From Cercozoa sp. M6MM (lineage: Eukaryota; Endomyxa: Ascetosporea), in assembly GCA_040357565.1 (NCBI GenBank), contig JBDODJ010000007.1: a DNA stretch of 64,000 bases; one strand, 5' to 3'. The notes beneath the pieces are model-generated. The model ran no database searches and was not told the origin of the DNA. It saw nothing but the letters and a program-made list of their open reading frames with translations. Below, one piece after another: positions 50,569 through 61,981 of the stretch. Position numbers and translations under genes: made by a program. The number at the start of each line of letters is the position of its first letter. Position 1 is the first letter of the stretch.

Positions 50569-51316
50569 ATGAGCAGTATCGCATTTAATCTCTGTGAGGA
50601 GGTTTTGCAGCTTCTGCGCGTAGGTTTTGTCACCAAATTTCACTTTCACTTTTGGCGGTTCCACATTGCGGTGTTCTTTTTGTTTTGTTTGCGTTGCGTG
50701 CCTTGTTTTCATTCTTTGACTCCTTGGATGTGTGTGTTGTTGTGTGCAGCAACACCCAGAGGCGGGTCCGTTTCTGGAGCCAGTGGACTGGAAGAAATAC
50801 AATGTTCCCGACTACCCACGCATCGTGAAGCACCCGATGGATCTCGGTATGATGTGGGTTTCATTAGTTCGTTTGCACGCAGAGAGAAACTGCCCCTCCC
50901 CGAATGTGCAGGAACAGTAGCGAACAAGTTGAGCTCGAATGAGTACGGCACGTGCAAAGAGTTCGCCGAGGACGTGCGACTTGTCTGGCGCAATGCCATG
51001 CTGTAGAACAGCTTTGTGTTGAGTCAGTATGCTTGTGTGGTATGCTCTGTATTTCGGTTGCGTCATAGCTTCAATCGATCCGGCTCAGCGATTTACAATG
51101 CCGCCGAAAAGCTCTGTAATCTCTCTTGTCTGTGCCTGTTGGTTTAGCAGTCGATGTGTTCTGTTGCCACGCAGCCAAACTGTTCGAACGCAAGTACCAG
51201 CAGGTCGTCACGAAAGTACAGAATTCGATGAAGCAACGGCAACAGGTGTGCCACTCTCTCACACACTCACACAGTTCGCTTTGACCTCTGCACCTCTCTT
51301 GTTTGTTGTTCTTGTT

Positions 51317-51374
<58 letters not shown>

Positions 51375-51712
51375 TGAGAGTAGTCAACACACGAGGCCAC
51401 CAAGGAGGACAGACTCAAGTTCTCGCAGCTCATCCGGCAACTCGACAGTACGGCACTCGCACGTGTCATTGACGTCATCGAACAGCGGTGTCCACAAGCA
51501 CTGCGCGAGGACAATGCCGAGGCCATCGAGATCGAGGTCTTTGCCATCGATGCCGTCGTTCTGCTCAAGCTGAACGAGTCCATGGAGGTACGCTCAAGCG
51601 CATCTGCTGTCCCTTGTCTGTGTGAGCTTTTTCTTTACCGGACGCGACTCTGCAGGTGCACTTGGAGATCGACAAGGCGGCTAAGCAAGGACAACACGCG
51701 CAGTCTGCGTGA
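50569..51712 (+). CDS. single-bromodomain plus NET (ET) protein, BET/GTE-like
   Basis: Seven exons in consistent phase (50569-50619, 50750-50846, 50912-51002, 51069-51115, 51175-51245, 51384-51587, 51656-51712) give 205 residues. Residues 1-110 are a bromodomain: EPVDWKKYNVPDYPRIVKHP then MDLGTVANKL, EFAEDVRLVWRNAMLFN (the acetyl-lysine Asn would sit in the FN loop) and YNAAEKLSKLFERKY. Residues 118-185 are a NET domain (KFSQLIRQLDSTALARVI ... EIEIEVFAIDAVVLLKLNE). BET proteins read acetylated histone tails and recruit transcription factors. With one bromodomain and hardly anything else, it resembles plant GTE or protist BDF proteins rather than animal BRD2/3/4, and it is unusually short. An upstream exon could be missing, since the start leaves a compact N-terminus. 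Confidence 0.9.
51319..51374 (+). repeat. (TG)n in intron 5 of the bromodomain gene
   Basis: Pure TG, ending 10 bp before the acceptor agagtag. Confidence 0.95.
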
Positions 51713-52125
51713 CCTAGTCTGGCTATATCACTGAAGTACTCGCAATAGCAGTGATCGCCATTCAGTTCGCGTTTATTTAAAAGCGAAGCAAAGCTTTTTA
51801 TGGAGTACAAAGCGGAATCTTAAGTACCTTCACTCTTTTCCGGGCTGGCGTTCTCGGCCGGTAGGCTCCAGTCCCTCGCCTGACAAATGTCAACATCTGA
51901 AGAACCAGAGATTGAGAAACAGTGAACTGAACAAGCAGAGCTACAGACTCGTGAATGTGTAGGGGTGTGCTTGTGGTGTGTATTAACATTTAAACAGCTC
52001 CAAATGGGTATTGAGACAACCCCGGGCTGCGGCGAGGTATTCCATGTGTTTTTGTATTTTCGGTTTCGCAAAAGCACATGTCTCTTATGGCAACATAGCC
52101 CAGCTGCGAAAGCGTCCGCGAGCGA
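51713..52125. other. intergenic
   Basis: About 410 bp between the bromodomain gene stop and the Erv1 start. No gene seen. Confidence 0.4.
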
Positions 52126-52642
52126 ATGCTGGCAGGCATGAAAAAGATGAGAGACACAATGAGGTGCCAGTTGGTCAGGTGTGAGTTCTTTTTGGTGTGT
52201 AAGTGTGTGGTGTGGCGCAGTGGCGGTGTCGCAGCAACGAGTGATCGGCCGGCTTTCATCTCGATGGAGGACTTTGAGCGACTGGAGAACATGCCACCGG
52301 ACAGAGAGATGCTTGGGCGTGCCGGTAATTTTGTGTTGTAGCCAAGTAGTTCGTTTCTGGTCGTGTTGACTCGTTCTGCATTGTCTGTAGGCTGGACGAC
52401 ACTGCACAGCATGGCGGCGTACTACCCGGAGAGCGCGTCGCCCGAGCAGCAGCAGCGCACACTCGAGTTTCTGCGAAGCTTTGCGCAGCTGTACCCATGC
52501 AGGCACTGTGGCGAGCACATGCTGGCACACATCGACCGACACGTGCCTGACACGAGTGGTCGCGACGCCTTGTCGCTGTGGCTGTGCCGTGCTCACAACG
52601 AGGTGCATTTCACCTTTATCCCTCCCCCTCCCGAGGGACCGA

Positions 52643-52714
<72 letters not shown>

Positions 52715-52819
52715 CGTGTTCAGGTGAACAAGATGCTCGGCAAGCCGGTCTTTGACTGTTCGACGGTGTTGCAACGCTGGCGTGGCCTTGATGTGGTACC
52801 CTACACGGCTGCTGTGTAA
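52126..52819 (+). CDS. ERV1: Erv1/ALR FAD-linked sulfhydryl oxidase
   Basis: Four exons in phase (52126-52178, 52221-52324, 52391-52602, 52724-52819) give 154 residues. The core is unmistakable: REMLGRAGWTTLHSMAAYYP (FAD-binding), QLYPCRHCGEHM (active-site CXXC), LWLCRAHNEVNKMLGKPVFD then CS (FAD-proximal His/Asn and second Cys). Erv1 reoxidises Mia40 in the mitochondrial intermembrane space, passing electrons to cytochrome c or oxygen; Erv2-type enzymes act in the ER. There is no N-terminal shuttle CXXC as in yeast Erv1 or human ALR; the short N-terminus has a single Cys. No clear signal peptide, so the mitochondrial type is likelier. A twin CX9C substrate candidate sits at 37081-37670. Confidence 0.95.
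52645..52720 (+). repeat. (TG)n in the last Erv1 intron
   Basis: TG with occasional TTTG units, ending directly at the acceptor gtgttcag. Confidence 0.95.
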
Positions 52820-52971
52820 CATCGGAGCAACGTCGGTTTTGTTTCTGCTTCAGAGATTGGAGGACAAGGACTTTGAGCCACTCTGATAATGACCAAACCG
52901 TCGCCTCGTTCGGTTTGGGCCGCGCCGGTTATGAATGTGACCTCCCTCACGTCGCTAGTAATGCACTGAAG

Positions 52972-53709
52972 CTAGGCAGCCTCGTCTGTGCTTGAACCAT
53001 GAGCAGTCTGTTCACTAGTACTCTGGCCATCGTTCAACTCGCGTTCCTGGGCCTCCTGGAGCTGCTTGAGGTGCTTCTTGAGGTCGCGTGCCGGTCGGAA
53101 CATGCCGCGCGTAGGTTTGTTGCAGATGGCGCATTTCGGGTTCCTCCTGTAGTGCTTCAACGCGCATGCCTCGCAAAAGTAGTGTCCGCACCTGTGACAC
53201 GCAAGCGCAAGTGCAGATACACGGAATGACAGTCGTAGGGAGAGTAGGGTACACTGTGACAATGGGCTGGTTGAAGTCGCCTTTGCACAGCGAGCACTCG
53301 GTTGGGAACTTGACGGTTTGTGCCTCTGCTGCCGCGGCTTTGGCCGGGTCGTAGTCCGGGTGGTCGGGGTGACTGCTGTCCAGTCCTCGCAAGATAGCCT
53401 CCTCGCGTTTCTTCTGCTCATGTAGCAGTCCAGACATTTATGTGAGACAAATATATATATATATATATAGGTATAAACTTCGATATATAGGCACCTCCTT
53501 CTGACGCCACTCACGATCGAGTTCATAGCCGCTCTTGTAGTCCTGCCTATCGTGAATGAACTGACACGCATCGCCGAAACTACAGTAGCCAGTCTCAAAG
53601 TAATCCTTGCAGATCTCCGGGTTGTGGTCGATTTCTGTGCTGAAGCGCACGTTGCTTTGAGGAATGCGCGGTCCGATTGCGCCGAGTGCCTGGACAATTC
53701 GAAAAGGTA

Positions 53710-53750
<41 letters not shown>

Positions 53751-53850
53751 NNNNNNNNNNNNNNNNNNNNNNNNNNNNNNNNNNNNNNNNNNNNNNNNNN
53801 NNNNNNNNNNNNNNNNNNNNNNNNNNNNNNNNNNNNNNNNNNNNNNNNNN

Positions 53851-53890
<40 letters not shown>

Positions 53891-54340
53891 ACACACACAC
53901 ACACATACACACACACACACACATACATACATACACACACATACATACACACACACACAGACAAAGCAGACAAGCCTACATCTGCTGGGCGTCTTTCGCG
54001 CTTCTCGACCACTACCGTTGTTCGTTTCGCAACGTGCTCCAGCGTGCGCTCCATCGTCGCATCCATCGTCGACTCTGCTTTAGTCGGCTCGAACGAACTA
54101 CTTCGTGCAGTAGCATCGTACACCTATCAGCAACAGTGCTTTCACAGAGACTCTCTCAGCTCACAAAAAAAAAAAAACTCATAATACAAGTTGCGGCTGG
54201 TTGGATCGCTTGTCTGTGGCTGACTTTGTTAAGGATGTGCGCGCTGATTTGCTCGCTAGACCAACGATGTCATCTGCATCCGTCGACGACGACGTCCGCT
54301 CCTTCGCGGCGCGCTTTTTTGTTCTTTTCTTGAACGGCAT
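52972..54340 (-). CDS. CWC24: RNF113A/Cwc24 spliceosomal CCCH-RING protein
   Basis: Five exons in consistent phase (54340-54188, 54123-53980, 53689-53495, 53413-53253, 53191-52972) give 290 residues. The N-terminus is basic (MPFKKRTKKRAAKER) with a Ser/Ala segment and a VYDATARSS element as in RNF113. A CCCH finger follows (CKDYFETGYCSFGDACQFIH), then the family-specific linker YKSGYELDREWRQKE, and a C3HC4 RING (CSLCKGDF...TVCGHYFCEACALKH...CAICNKPTRG). Cwc24 binds the 5' splice site region in the activated spliceosome; RNF113A also acts as an E3 ligase in alkylation repair. Its stop lies only 152 bp from the Erv1 stop. Intron 2 contains a 100-N gap within (CA)n. Confidence 0.95.
53709..53960. 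repeat. (CA)n with 100-N gap
   Basis: N at 53751-53850, with CATACA units on the right side. Lies in an intron of the Cwc24 gene. Sense strand (TG)n. Confidence 0.95.
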
Positions 54341-54890
54341 CTCGCTGAAACAAAACACAAAAATCACCAATCTGGCGTCGAGCGATACCAGACTATACCA
54401 GAGCGGGCGTGTGTAAACTGATATTCAAATCCTTTAATGTACACGGCAGAGCTTACAGGAGCTTCAGGAGAGACGCTGTCCGAGTCTTGTAGCCATACTG
54501 TTTTTTCTTTTTGGGCGGAAAATGATCTCTCAAGTCATCATCGCACCGGCATGGTTGACCGTCCGCGCGGATCGGTCATTATTTCTAATTTTCCCAAGAG
54601 TCGCTCTCCAACTCGTTTGCTGCTTGTTCTTTCGACTGTAGAGTTGCAAACTCAGTGCTGGCCAAGCCAATTCAACTTACTGGGGCCGTCATTTGCACAA
54701 TTTTGCAAAAAGGATCCAATCCTTCGTCGTTTCCCGAGTACTTCAATTTTAGTCCACGATGTTGGAGTTTCGTGTGGTTTCGTGCAGCTTTCGGACTTTG
54801 CGAATTTTTGGGCACTTTTGGGGTTTTCTGCCTGTGCCTAGTCTGGTTCCTACGCCACTTGTGTTGCTAGTGTTTCGCCAAATTCGCTCA
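54341..54890. promoter_or_regulatory. head-to-head region, Cwc24 and unknown gene
   Basis: 550 bp between divergent starts. A plus-strand open frame from 54759 runs in frame into the next gene, so its start could be earlier than 54891. Confidence 0.4.
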
Positions 54891-56574
54891 ATGCATTCCT
54901 TCAAGAGCCTCATTCACTGGCACAAGACTGCAACAAGCCCATCGATCGCGATTCGCAACATCTTCAATGCCGCTCGAGTATCATTCGGCGCACCTGATCG
55001 ACTGCGCGTCGAAGGTTTTCGGGCTGCAGCAACGCCGCTTCGCGCGGACAACACCTCGCAGCTGATTGCGCTCTGGTCTCCCAACTCAGTGTCATACGGT
55101 CATTCGCAGTCCCTCGGCCAAAGCTTGTTGCACTTGGATGTGAAAAAAGACGACTACGAGCACAAGCCTGTGCATGGCGCTGCGTGGATTGTTGGTCGCT
55201 GCCCAGAACAGGTCCGCAAGTTTGAAAGTGCAAAAGCTTTTCTGCGACCTTTCGACGACGAGCTCGTGCCCGAACGTTCGTTAAACCTGCTCGCTTCGAT
55301 CGGGTGCCCATCCGGTCACCGACCGACTTTTCATCATGTCGAAGTAAAACGAGGTTAAAGCAGTTGCTACTTTGTCACGCGATTCCGTTTGCTGACATTT
55401 TTTGGTTTTCTGGGGCAGATTCGGTGCAAGAAGAGCTTGCGCAGGAAGGTGATATGGTGGCAGAAGGAGGCATGCTGGACGGAAAGTGGGCAGAGCAGCA
55501 TGGTGATCACGATCGCGAGCTCATGGTGCAGCAGGAGGAGTCGCGCTTTTTGGACTTTTTCATCGAAACCGATGCGTTTAATCACGCTGTGACTCATATT
55601 GGCGAGGTTGCTGCGGACGAAGCTGAGGAGCCATCGACTGGACCTTCACACCAGCGCGCTTGGAACAGTGTTGTCACAGCTTTGAGATATGCGTACGGTG
55701 ATGACTCTGTTGTCACTGCTGTGCGATCTTTCCCGTTGCAGGTACCAGACTGTGTCTATTAGTTTTGCTTCCTATAAATATATGCGTTGTAGGGCACCAC
55801 TGTGCAAATCTCCGGGGCTTTTGGAATTGATGAGGGTGGTCATCTCAGTGCCATGCTTCTGAGTGACGCCCTCATTCCCGAGAGTGACCTCAACAACATT
55901 TTGGGCGAAGTGATCGAGTCTACTCTCTACCTGCAGCGCTCGCGCCCTGTAGTCTCGCACAGTGCCGTGATGATGTGCTCAGGTTTAGCCGAAAACTCCT
56001 TCTCGCAGCCACTTATCAAGAAGTTCAACTACGAAGTTGAAGCTCTTTGTCGCGATGCTGCGTACGCCTTGATGCCGAGCACTGCTCGACACCTCGTGAC
56101 TCTCCGCTTGGAAGGCTTTGAGAACGACATGCGTGCTCGGCGCCTTGCGAAAAATCTGCTGTACGACGAAGGCGTGATGAGTGCACTGGGTGACGCCCTG
56201 CAGAAGCACGATCCTCCGAGCGTTGACTACGCTCGAAATGAACGCGGTCGCCGACTTCGTGACGCAATTGACGTGCTACACGAGCGCAGCACGGAATTTA
56301 TGGCTAATTCGCCCAGTGACCCTCGACCGCAATCCGATGTTGTCGTTGATGTCACTCTGGTACAATATGTTTGTTCTGTTTTAGGTATATAATTTACTGG
56401 TTCACCCACCACTATCGTGATTTTCCCGCGCAGGAGTCAGGCGAGCCTGCTGTCCGTCAGCGCATGGAACCGATCGTTCTTACTCCGCCGACCGCGCCTC
56501 AAATCATGGCACCGTCTGGCACTACAGATCTTGACGCTGCCGCTGCTGTCATGTCCGTTGTTCTTTCAAATTAA
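54891..56574 (+). CDS. unknown protein, ~497 residues, possible mitochondrial presequence
   Basis: Four exons in phase (54891-55353, 55419-55741, 55793-56359, 56434-56574) give 497 residues. The first 60 residues are rich in Arg, Ser, Ala and His with few acids (SLIHWHK...RNIFNAARVSFG), which would suit a mitochondrial transit peptide. The central part is acidic and helical (QEELAQEGDMVAEGG; FLDFFIETDAF), followed by a well-ordered domain (VQISGAFGIDEGGHLSAMLL, then SDALIPESDLNN and AYALMPSTARHLVTLRL) and a Pro-rich end. No motif is recognised, and no membrane helix or Cys pattern is seen. An in-frame ATG at 54759 would add 44 hydrophobic residues. Function unknown. Confidence 0.65.
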
Positions 56575-57011
56575 TGATTTTATTTTATCGGGGCGATGTT
56601 ATTGCTTTGATAGGATGGCGAACGAGCGCCACTCGGTCATTCGCTTGCAAGCCAAACATGGCTTTGACATCGGCCACGCCAGCGCGATTCTTGCCCTGTG
56701 AGGCGCCGACTTCGTATATCTCGTCGCGTGGATATATTTGCGGATGCGACGTTGCGCAGCGTCGGTTTCGCTCAGTGTTTGCAGAGTAGCCCCGAGAACA
56801 AAGTGTCGTAGTTACGGTGTAATTACTCAGTAATGTTCCAGTAATAACGGAGTAAAACTACAGTAAACGGGCAGCATTACTGTAGCAAGCGAAGCAACCG
56901 ACGACCCCTGTGTTAAAATCTATCACTGGCAGTCAACCGCATTTAACCGAAGCCTGACACGATAGTTCTATTGTCCGCGTGGATTAGATTCCAGGCTGCA
57001 AATTTGAACCA
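56575..57011. other. intergenic
   Basis: About 440 bp between plus-strand genes. No gene seen. Confidence 0.4.
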
Positions 57012-60000
57012 ATGCAACACTTAGAGCTCATCTCATTTAGTCTAGCTGCGAAAACAACGATGGATATGCGCTCGAGCAAATCGAGTGACACGCTGCCGGC
57101 GTCACGTGCAAGCGCGCTACGTCGTTTATACTCACACGACGTGAGCGTTGCTTCAATGTTCGGGTTTGATAGTAACACAGAAATGGACACGAACAGTACC
57201 GAGACGCAAGGCGAACCGCTAGAAAAGCGACGCCGCGTAATGAGAGAAGACGGTGTACAGCAAGTTTCAACGCCGTCGTTTTTGAGCAAAGCGGCGAGAA
57301 TTCGAAGTCCTTGGTTTAAGCACACCACGACGCAGCGTCACCGAACTACTCCACTTTCCGAGACAGGAACGAATAACACTGGAAAACTGTGGTCGACAGC
57401 GTCTCGACGAGATGAACTCGCGGACGGCAGCAACGTGGTGTCGATTATCTCGTGGCGCGACCGCCCGCAGATTGGCATGGCTGTATTTAGCTTTCACGGC
57501 TCAACGCTACGCCTTTACCAAGTAATTCAACAGTATAAATCTAGCTCGGTTTGACATTTTGCGGATTTTCGTTCGTGCAAAACAAGCGCAGTTCAGCGAC
57601 ACGAACGACTTTTCTGCGACGCTGTCTGTTCTGCACAGTCATGAGAACATCCACCAAATCATTCTCTCAGAAACGGTACCGCTGCGAATTGTTTACATGC
57701 CAAGTGATTTTATGGTATATCGAGCCTATTAGTACTCAAAATTTAGATGAAAGAGTCCTCCCTCGCTCGAGTCGTGAAAAAGGCGGCAGTCCAACGCATT
57801 TTTCGATGTGGGAGAGACAATGACTTTGTTCCGCGAAGGCACTTTAATTCTGTCAATGGAATGAATCGTGTCAAACGTATCGCATCGGTGGAGTCTGCGA
57901 AGCGACTCTCGTTTTCCGAGGAATTTTTCCTGGCATTTGCTTGTGCCAACGCCGTGTTGGCATACGTCGATGAAACTGGATTGGCACCTGGTACGCGACA
58001 TCTCCGATCTGTCAAAGGCACGACATGTGTTTGTTCAAAAAGATAGAGCTTCGTGCTGCAAGTTTTTCGGTGGTGATTCGCGTTCCATCGGATTTCTTGA
58101 TGATTCACCCGTGTGCGGCGAAGGAATTGGAGCTCGTGAAGTCACTAACTGACTCACAGAGCGGGTCATTGTACAGCATGATGAGCAAGCACTGTGCTTC
58201 CAAAGCTGGAGCACGGTTTTTGCGGTCCTCGTTACTTCAGCCGCTCAATGACGCTGATACACTGAATGCGAGATATGACGCGGTCTCCGACATTGTTGAC
58301 ACTGGTAAAATTATGGATTCCGAATGCTATTGACTCAACTTACCCGAAGTGGTTACTTTGCAGGACTAAGTGGAGTCTTGTATCAGCAACTCAACAAGCT
58401 TCCCGACATTGACTCGGTGTATATCTTTGCAGCATAAACACAAATCGAAACTTAGTTTCAGTTTTGCTTTACCTTAGGTACGTCACATGCTTCTGTACTA
58501 CAAAAAACCAACCGACTCGCTGTCGCTACTCCGCGCACTGCTTCGCTTGCGAGATACTTTACAAACGGTCAGATTGGTAACCTCATTGAAAGAAACTGAC
58601 GTCATCCTGTAAAATAATATAAATTTACCCCGCTACCTTTGTATCAATGTATGTCCGTTTTGTTGTTTGTTTAAAGATTGGAGAGGAGTTGTCCGTCTGT
58701 GGCAGCTCCGTGCTGAAGGCAATCAGGTCAGTGTGTATGTGCAAGGAGGTTACGGAAGCGTCGTCTGACATTCACAAGTTGATTAACGAAGAAGCGGTTT
58801 TGGACAAAAGCGAAGTTAAAGGTGACAGGAAGCGCGTTGCTTTGATCGAGTCAATTCGGTACGGTCAAGGCAACCGATTCGACTTCATTCGAGGTCGATT
58901 GAAGACAACCATTCAACGAATTCATGAAGAAGTCGCAAATGTGAAGCGCGCTGAGCCCAGCTGTGACATGAGCAGCGTCCGCGTGCACTTCACATCAAGC
59001 AGAGGCTTTCATTTGTCGGGTTCTATTGAAATACTTGCGAACCTGAGCAGACAAAAGTACTTCATTCTACACCAGGTAAAATCGAACTGAAGGCCAGCTT
59101 CCTATTTCATATTCGTTCCATGCCTTATAACCTACTCTCGGCGCTGCTTTCATTTATTGAATCATAGACACGAAAGACAGTGTTCTTCACCAATAAAGCT
59201 GTTCGAACTGCAGAAAATGAGCGAACCCAACTTATGCAGGAAGCCGTCATGCTCGCAGCGCAGTTGACCGTGAAAAAGGTGAACGCTTTGACGGAGAAGT
59301 ACGGTGATCTATTGATTCGAATTTCCGACGTGGTGGCAACGACCGACCTCCTTAACGCATTTGCACGTGCAAGTGAGATGGGGCAGACAGATTTGAACCG
59401 CCCGACGTTCTCTGACGACGAGTTGGTGCTCGTAGGTACATTCTTACATGCCACTGATGCTAGTTTTGAAACTCCTGGATAATTAAATTTACTTCGAATT
59501 GCAGACGCGAAACACCCGCTTTTAGGTACACGGCGGGGGCCCCCCCCAGTGTGAAACTGTGTTTTTACTAACTGTTTGTCCGTCCAGAAATGTACAGCAC
59601 GACAGCTGTTCAGCCGAACTCACTACATCTGCACAAAGACCGCTCATTGGTCATAATCACGGGACCGGTAGTGCGTGCTTCAGCATAATGTAGTTGAGAA
59701 AAATAGCTTTTTCCGTCCAAAGAATGCGTCGGGCAAGACAACGATCCTCAAGACCGTCGCCATGATTGTGATTCTCGCCCAAATTGGCTGCTTTGTGGTA
59801 CATACTGGTACCCTTCGCAGCCAGGTTTAGCAAAGCTTCCCATTCCTGCAGCCCGCTGGGGAAGCAAAACTCCCTCGCTTCACTCAGTTGCTTACCAGAC
59901 TGTACCATCGCGACAGTGTGGATGCCAGTTCCTTCATGGCCGAATGTCGAGACGTCGCCGAGATCACGACGCGCGCAGACCACCGCTCCCTCGTCATAGT

Positions 60001-61353
60001 CGATGAGCTGGGAAGAGCGACTAGTCATCTCGATGCAGTTGCGCTAAACTGGGCTGTCAGCGAAGAGCTCATTCGCAGGCAAGCATTCTGTTTGGTTGCC
60101 ACGCACATCCAAGAACTCACACAACTCGCCGAAGTCTTCGTGAACGCTGCTGTTTTTCATTTCAATGTCAACTGGTCGCCGGGAGAAAAGAAACGAGGTC
60201 AGTTCGACCACAAATTGCACGAAGGCGCACACAAACTGTAAGCTCCCACGTTGTACGGAAATGTACCGATGCATACATCGCCGTTGTATTTACTGAATTG
60301 ATGTCAAGCAGAAGCACTTACGGAATAGATCTCGCGGAGTGCATGGGCTTCCCGGAATCCGCCATTGAATTTGCGCACATCGTGTCTTCGATAATCGACG
60401 AGCAGTGGAAGAGCTCAATGTCAGTATCGAACTCGACTTCAGCGCACTTGAAGGCGGTGCTGCACCTGTTCCGACAGCTAGCAGAAGTGCCAAATGCAGG
60501 AAAGTTGAGCGTCGATCGGTTGTATCAACACGCTAGTTCGGTGCTTCAAGACCACTTGAACAAGGAAGGCGACGAACCGGAAAACCGCACTGGCGGTCGC
60601 GACACTTTCTCGGACTTCTCCGATGCCAGCGTAGCGCAAAGGAGTGCTTCACATGATGTGCACTTTAAAGATCATGTCAGGCAACACGCTGGCACGTACA
60701 GTGACCTCTCGACATGCGATGAAGTACAACAAGACAACCACGGTGTCATCCATCCCAAAGAGGGTTCTGACTTGGCAGAAATTGGCTCGGATTTAGAAGT
60801 CAAACAAACGAAGAAGGCGATAATGACGTTCCCTGTGGACAACGTTTCCGCCAACAACCGTCAGCGCAACAAACAGCACAACAAAGCCGAGGCCAACTTG
60901 AAGTAGAACCCGAAGATGTACGCGACGTTTTTGAAGGCCCGAAAAAACAGGGAGAACGCGAAGAGGAAACTGAAGAGCAAGATAATGAGGTCCACGGGTC
61001 TGAGAATGCATGTGCGAGTCTCTCTGACTACGATCGAAACAGTAACTCGCACGACACAGTCATGGACACAAATGCCGATACTTGCAAAGCGACGGCGAGC
61101 GAAATCAGCGCCGAGAGTGAGCAAAACAAAGCCACTGAAGTAGTTGACCTGTTTTGTATCGTTTTTTTTTTTCAACTCGGCACACTGTGTATTACAGTCA
61201 CCACCCCGAACACTGTGCACGCAAGTCGACTTCAATGACCTTGTCGAGGACATGCGCGCTGCCACGAATAGGGCAGACGAAGACGTGAACAGTAATCTAG
61301 GTGACTTGCTAAACGAATGTGGCTCCCGTCTTGCCCTGTGCGACGAACTCTGA
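57012..61353 (+). CDS. MSH4: MutS homolog 4 (meiotic crossover protein)
   Basis: Thirteen exons in phase from 57012 (alternative Met at 57060) to a stop at 60906 give about 1013 residues. A disordered N-terminus is followed by the MSH4/5 connector (RPQIGMAVFSFHG; FSDTNDFSATLSVLHSHENI), the lever region (SKHCASKAGARFLRSSLLQP; YYKKPTDSLSLLRALLRL), the clamp helices and the MutS ATPase. Walker A is ITGPNASGKTTILKTVA, split by an intron; Walker B is SLVIVDELGRATSHLDAVAL. VATHIQELTQL and a STYGIDLAECMGFP dimer helix follow. There is no mismatch-binding Phe-X-Glu domain, as expected. MSH4-MSH5 clamps stabilise recombination intermediates in meiosis. A long acidic tail continues in another frame from about 60790 to 61140 and, after an intron (gtagtt...ttacag), to 61353; I include it as a probable extension, with an unresolved join. 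Confidence 0.92.
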
Positions 61354-61981
61354 CGTCGCACGAAGCTAACTGATCAAGAGCGAAATCGAAACCGACGCCC
61401 TGCCGAGCAAAACGTGTAGCGAATTCAGAATGCAACCAACGTCTCGTGCCGGTAGAATTACCGTCAGTTCGACTTACGATACCACCCGACCTACTATAGG
61501 ACAGTTACTTGGGTCTGGATGAAACCAACAGCTACGTTAGTTCCCCTGCACTCGTCCAGCGCAGGGTGGGTCAAAAGTGCACGGCCACCTCACCTTTTGA
61601 CGTTGCCCATGGTCGGTAAAATCCGACCTACGAAACGACCTGATTGCTCCTTCTCTTTCTTCCTGTCAGTTGCTTCTTTTTCACTGTTCTTTCCGTTGCG
61701 TTGAACCCGAGTCGAGCGCGTTGGAACCCGAGGTTGAGTTCCTTCGTGTTGTAAACTAACTGAACTGAATTTTAATTACTTCTCATCGATCGATGATCGG
61801 ATAGCCCCGAGAACCAGGATTACGGAAATACGAATACGCTGTAATACGATATGCACGGCAGTAATATACGCCAAGATTACGCATGAATTACACCAAGTTA
61901 GATCGACACGATATCGCGATCGTTTGGCTCACTGCCCTAGCGTAGCGTAGATAAATCACGCCACACTGTAAACCCACGGCA
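61354..61981. other. intergenic, convergent 3' ends
   Basis: About 630 bp, nothing recognisable. Confidence 0.4.

Noticed and set aside
61519-61704. Small plus-strand open frame after MSH4
   Set aside because: Composition is not protein-like, there are no splice partners and no family motif.
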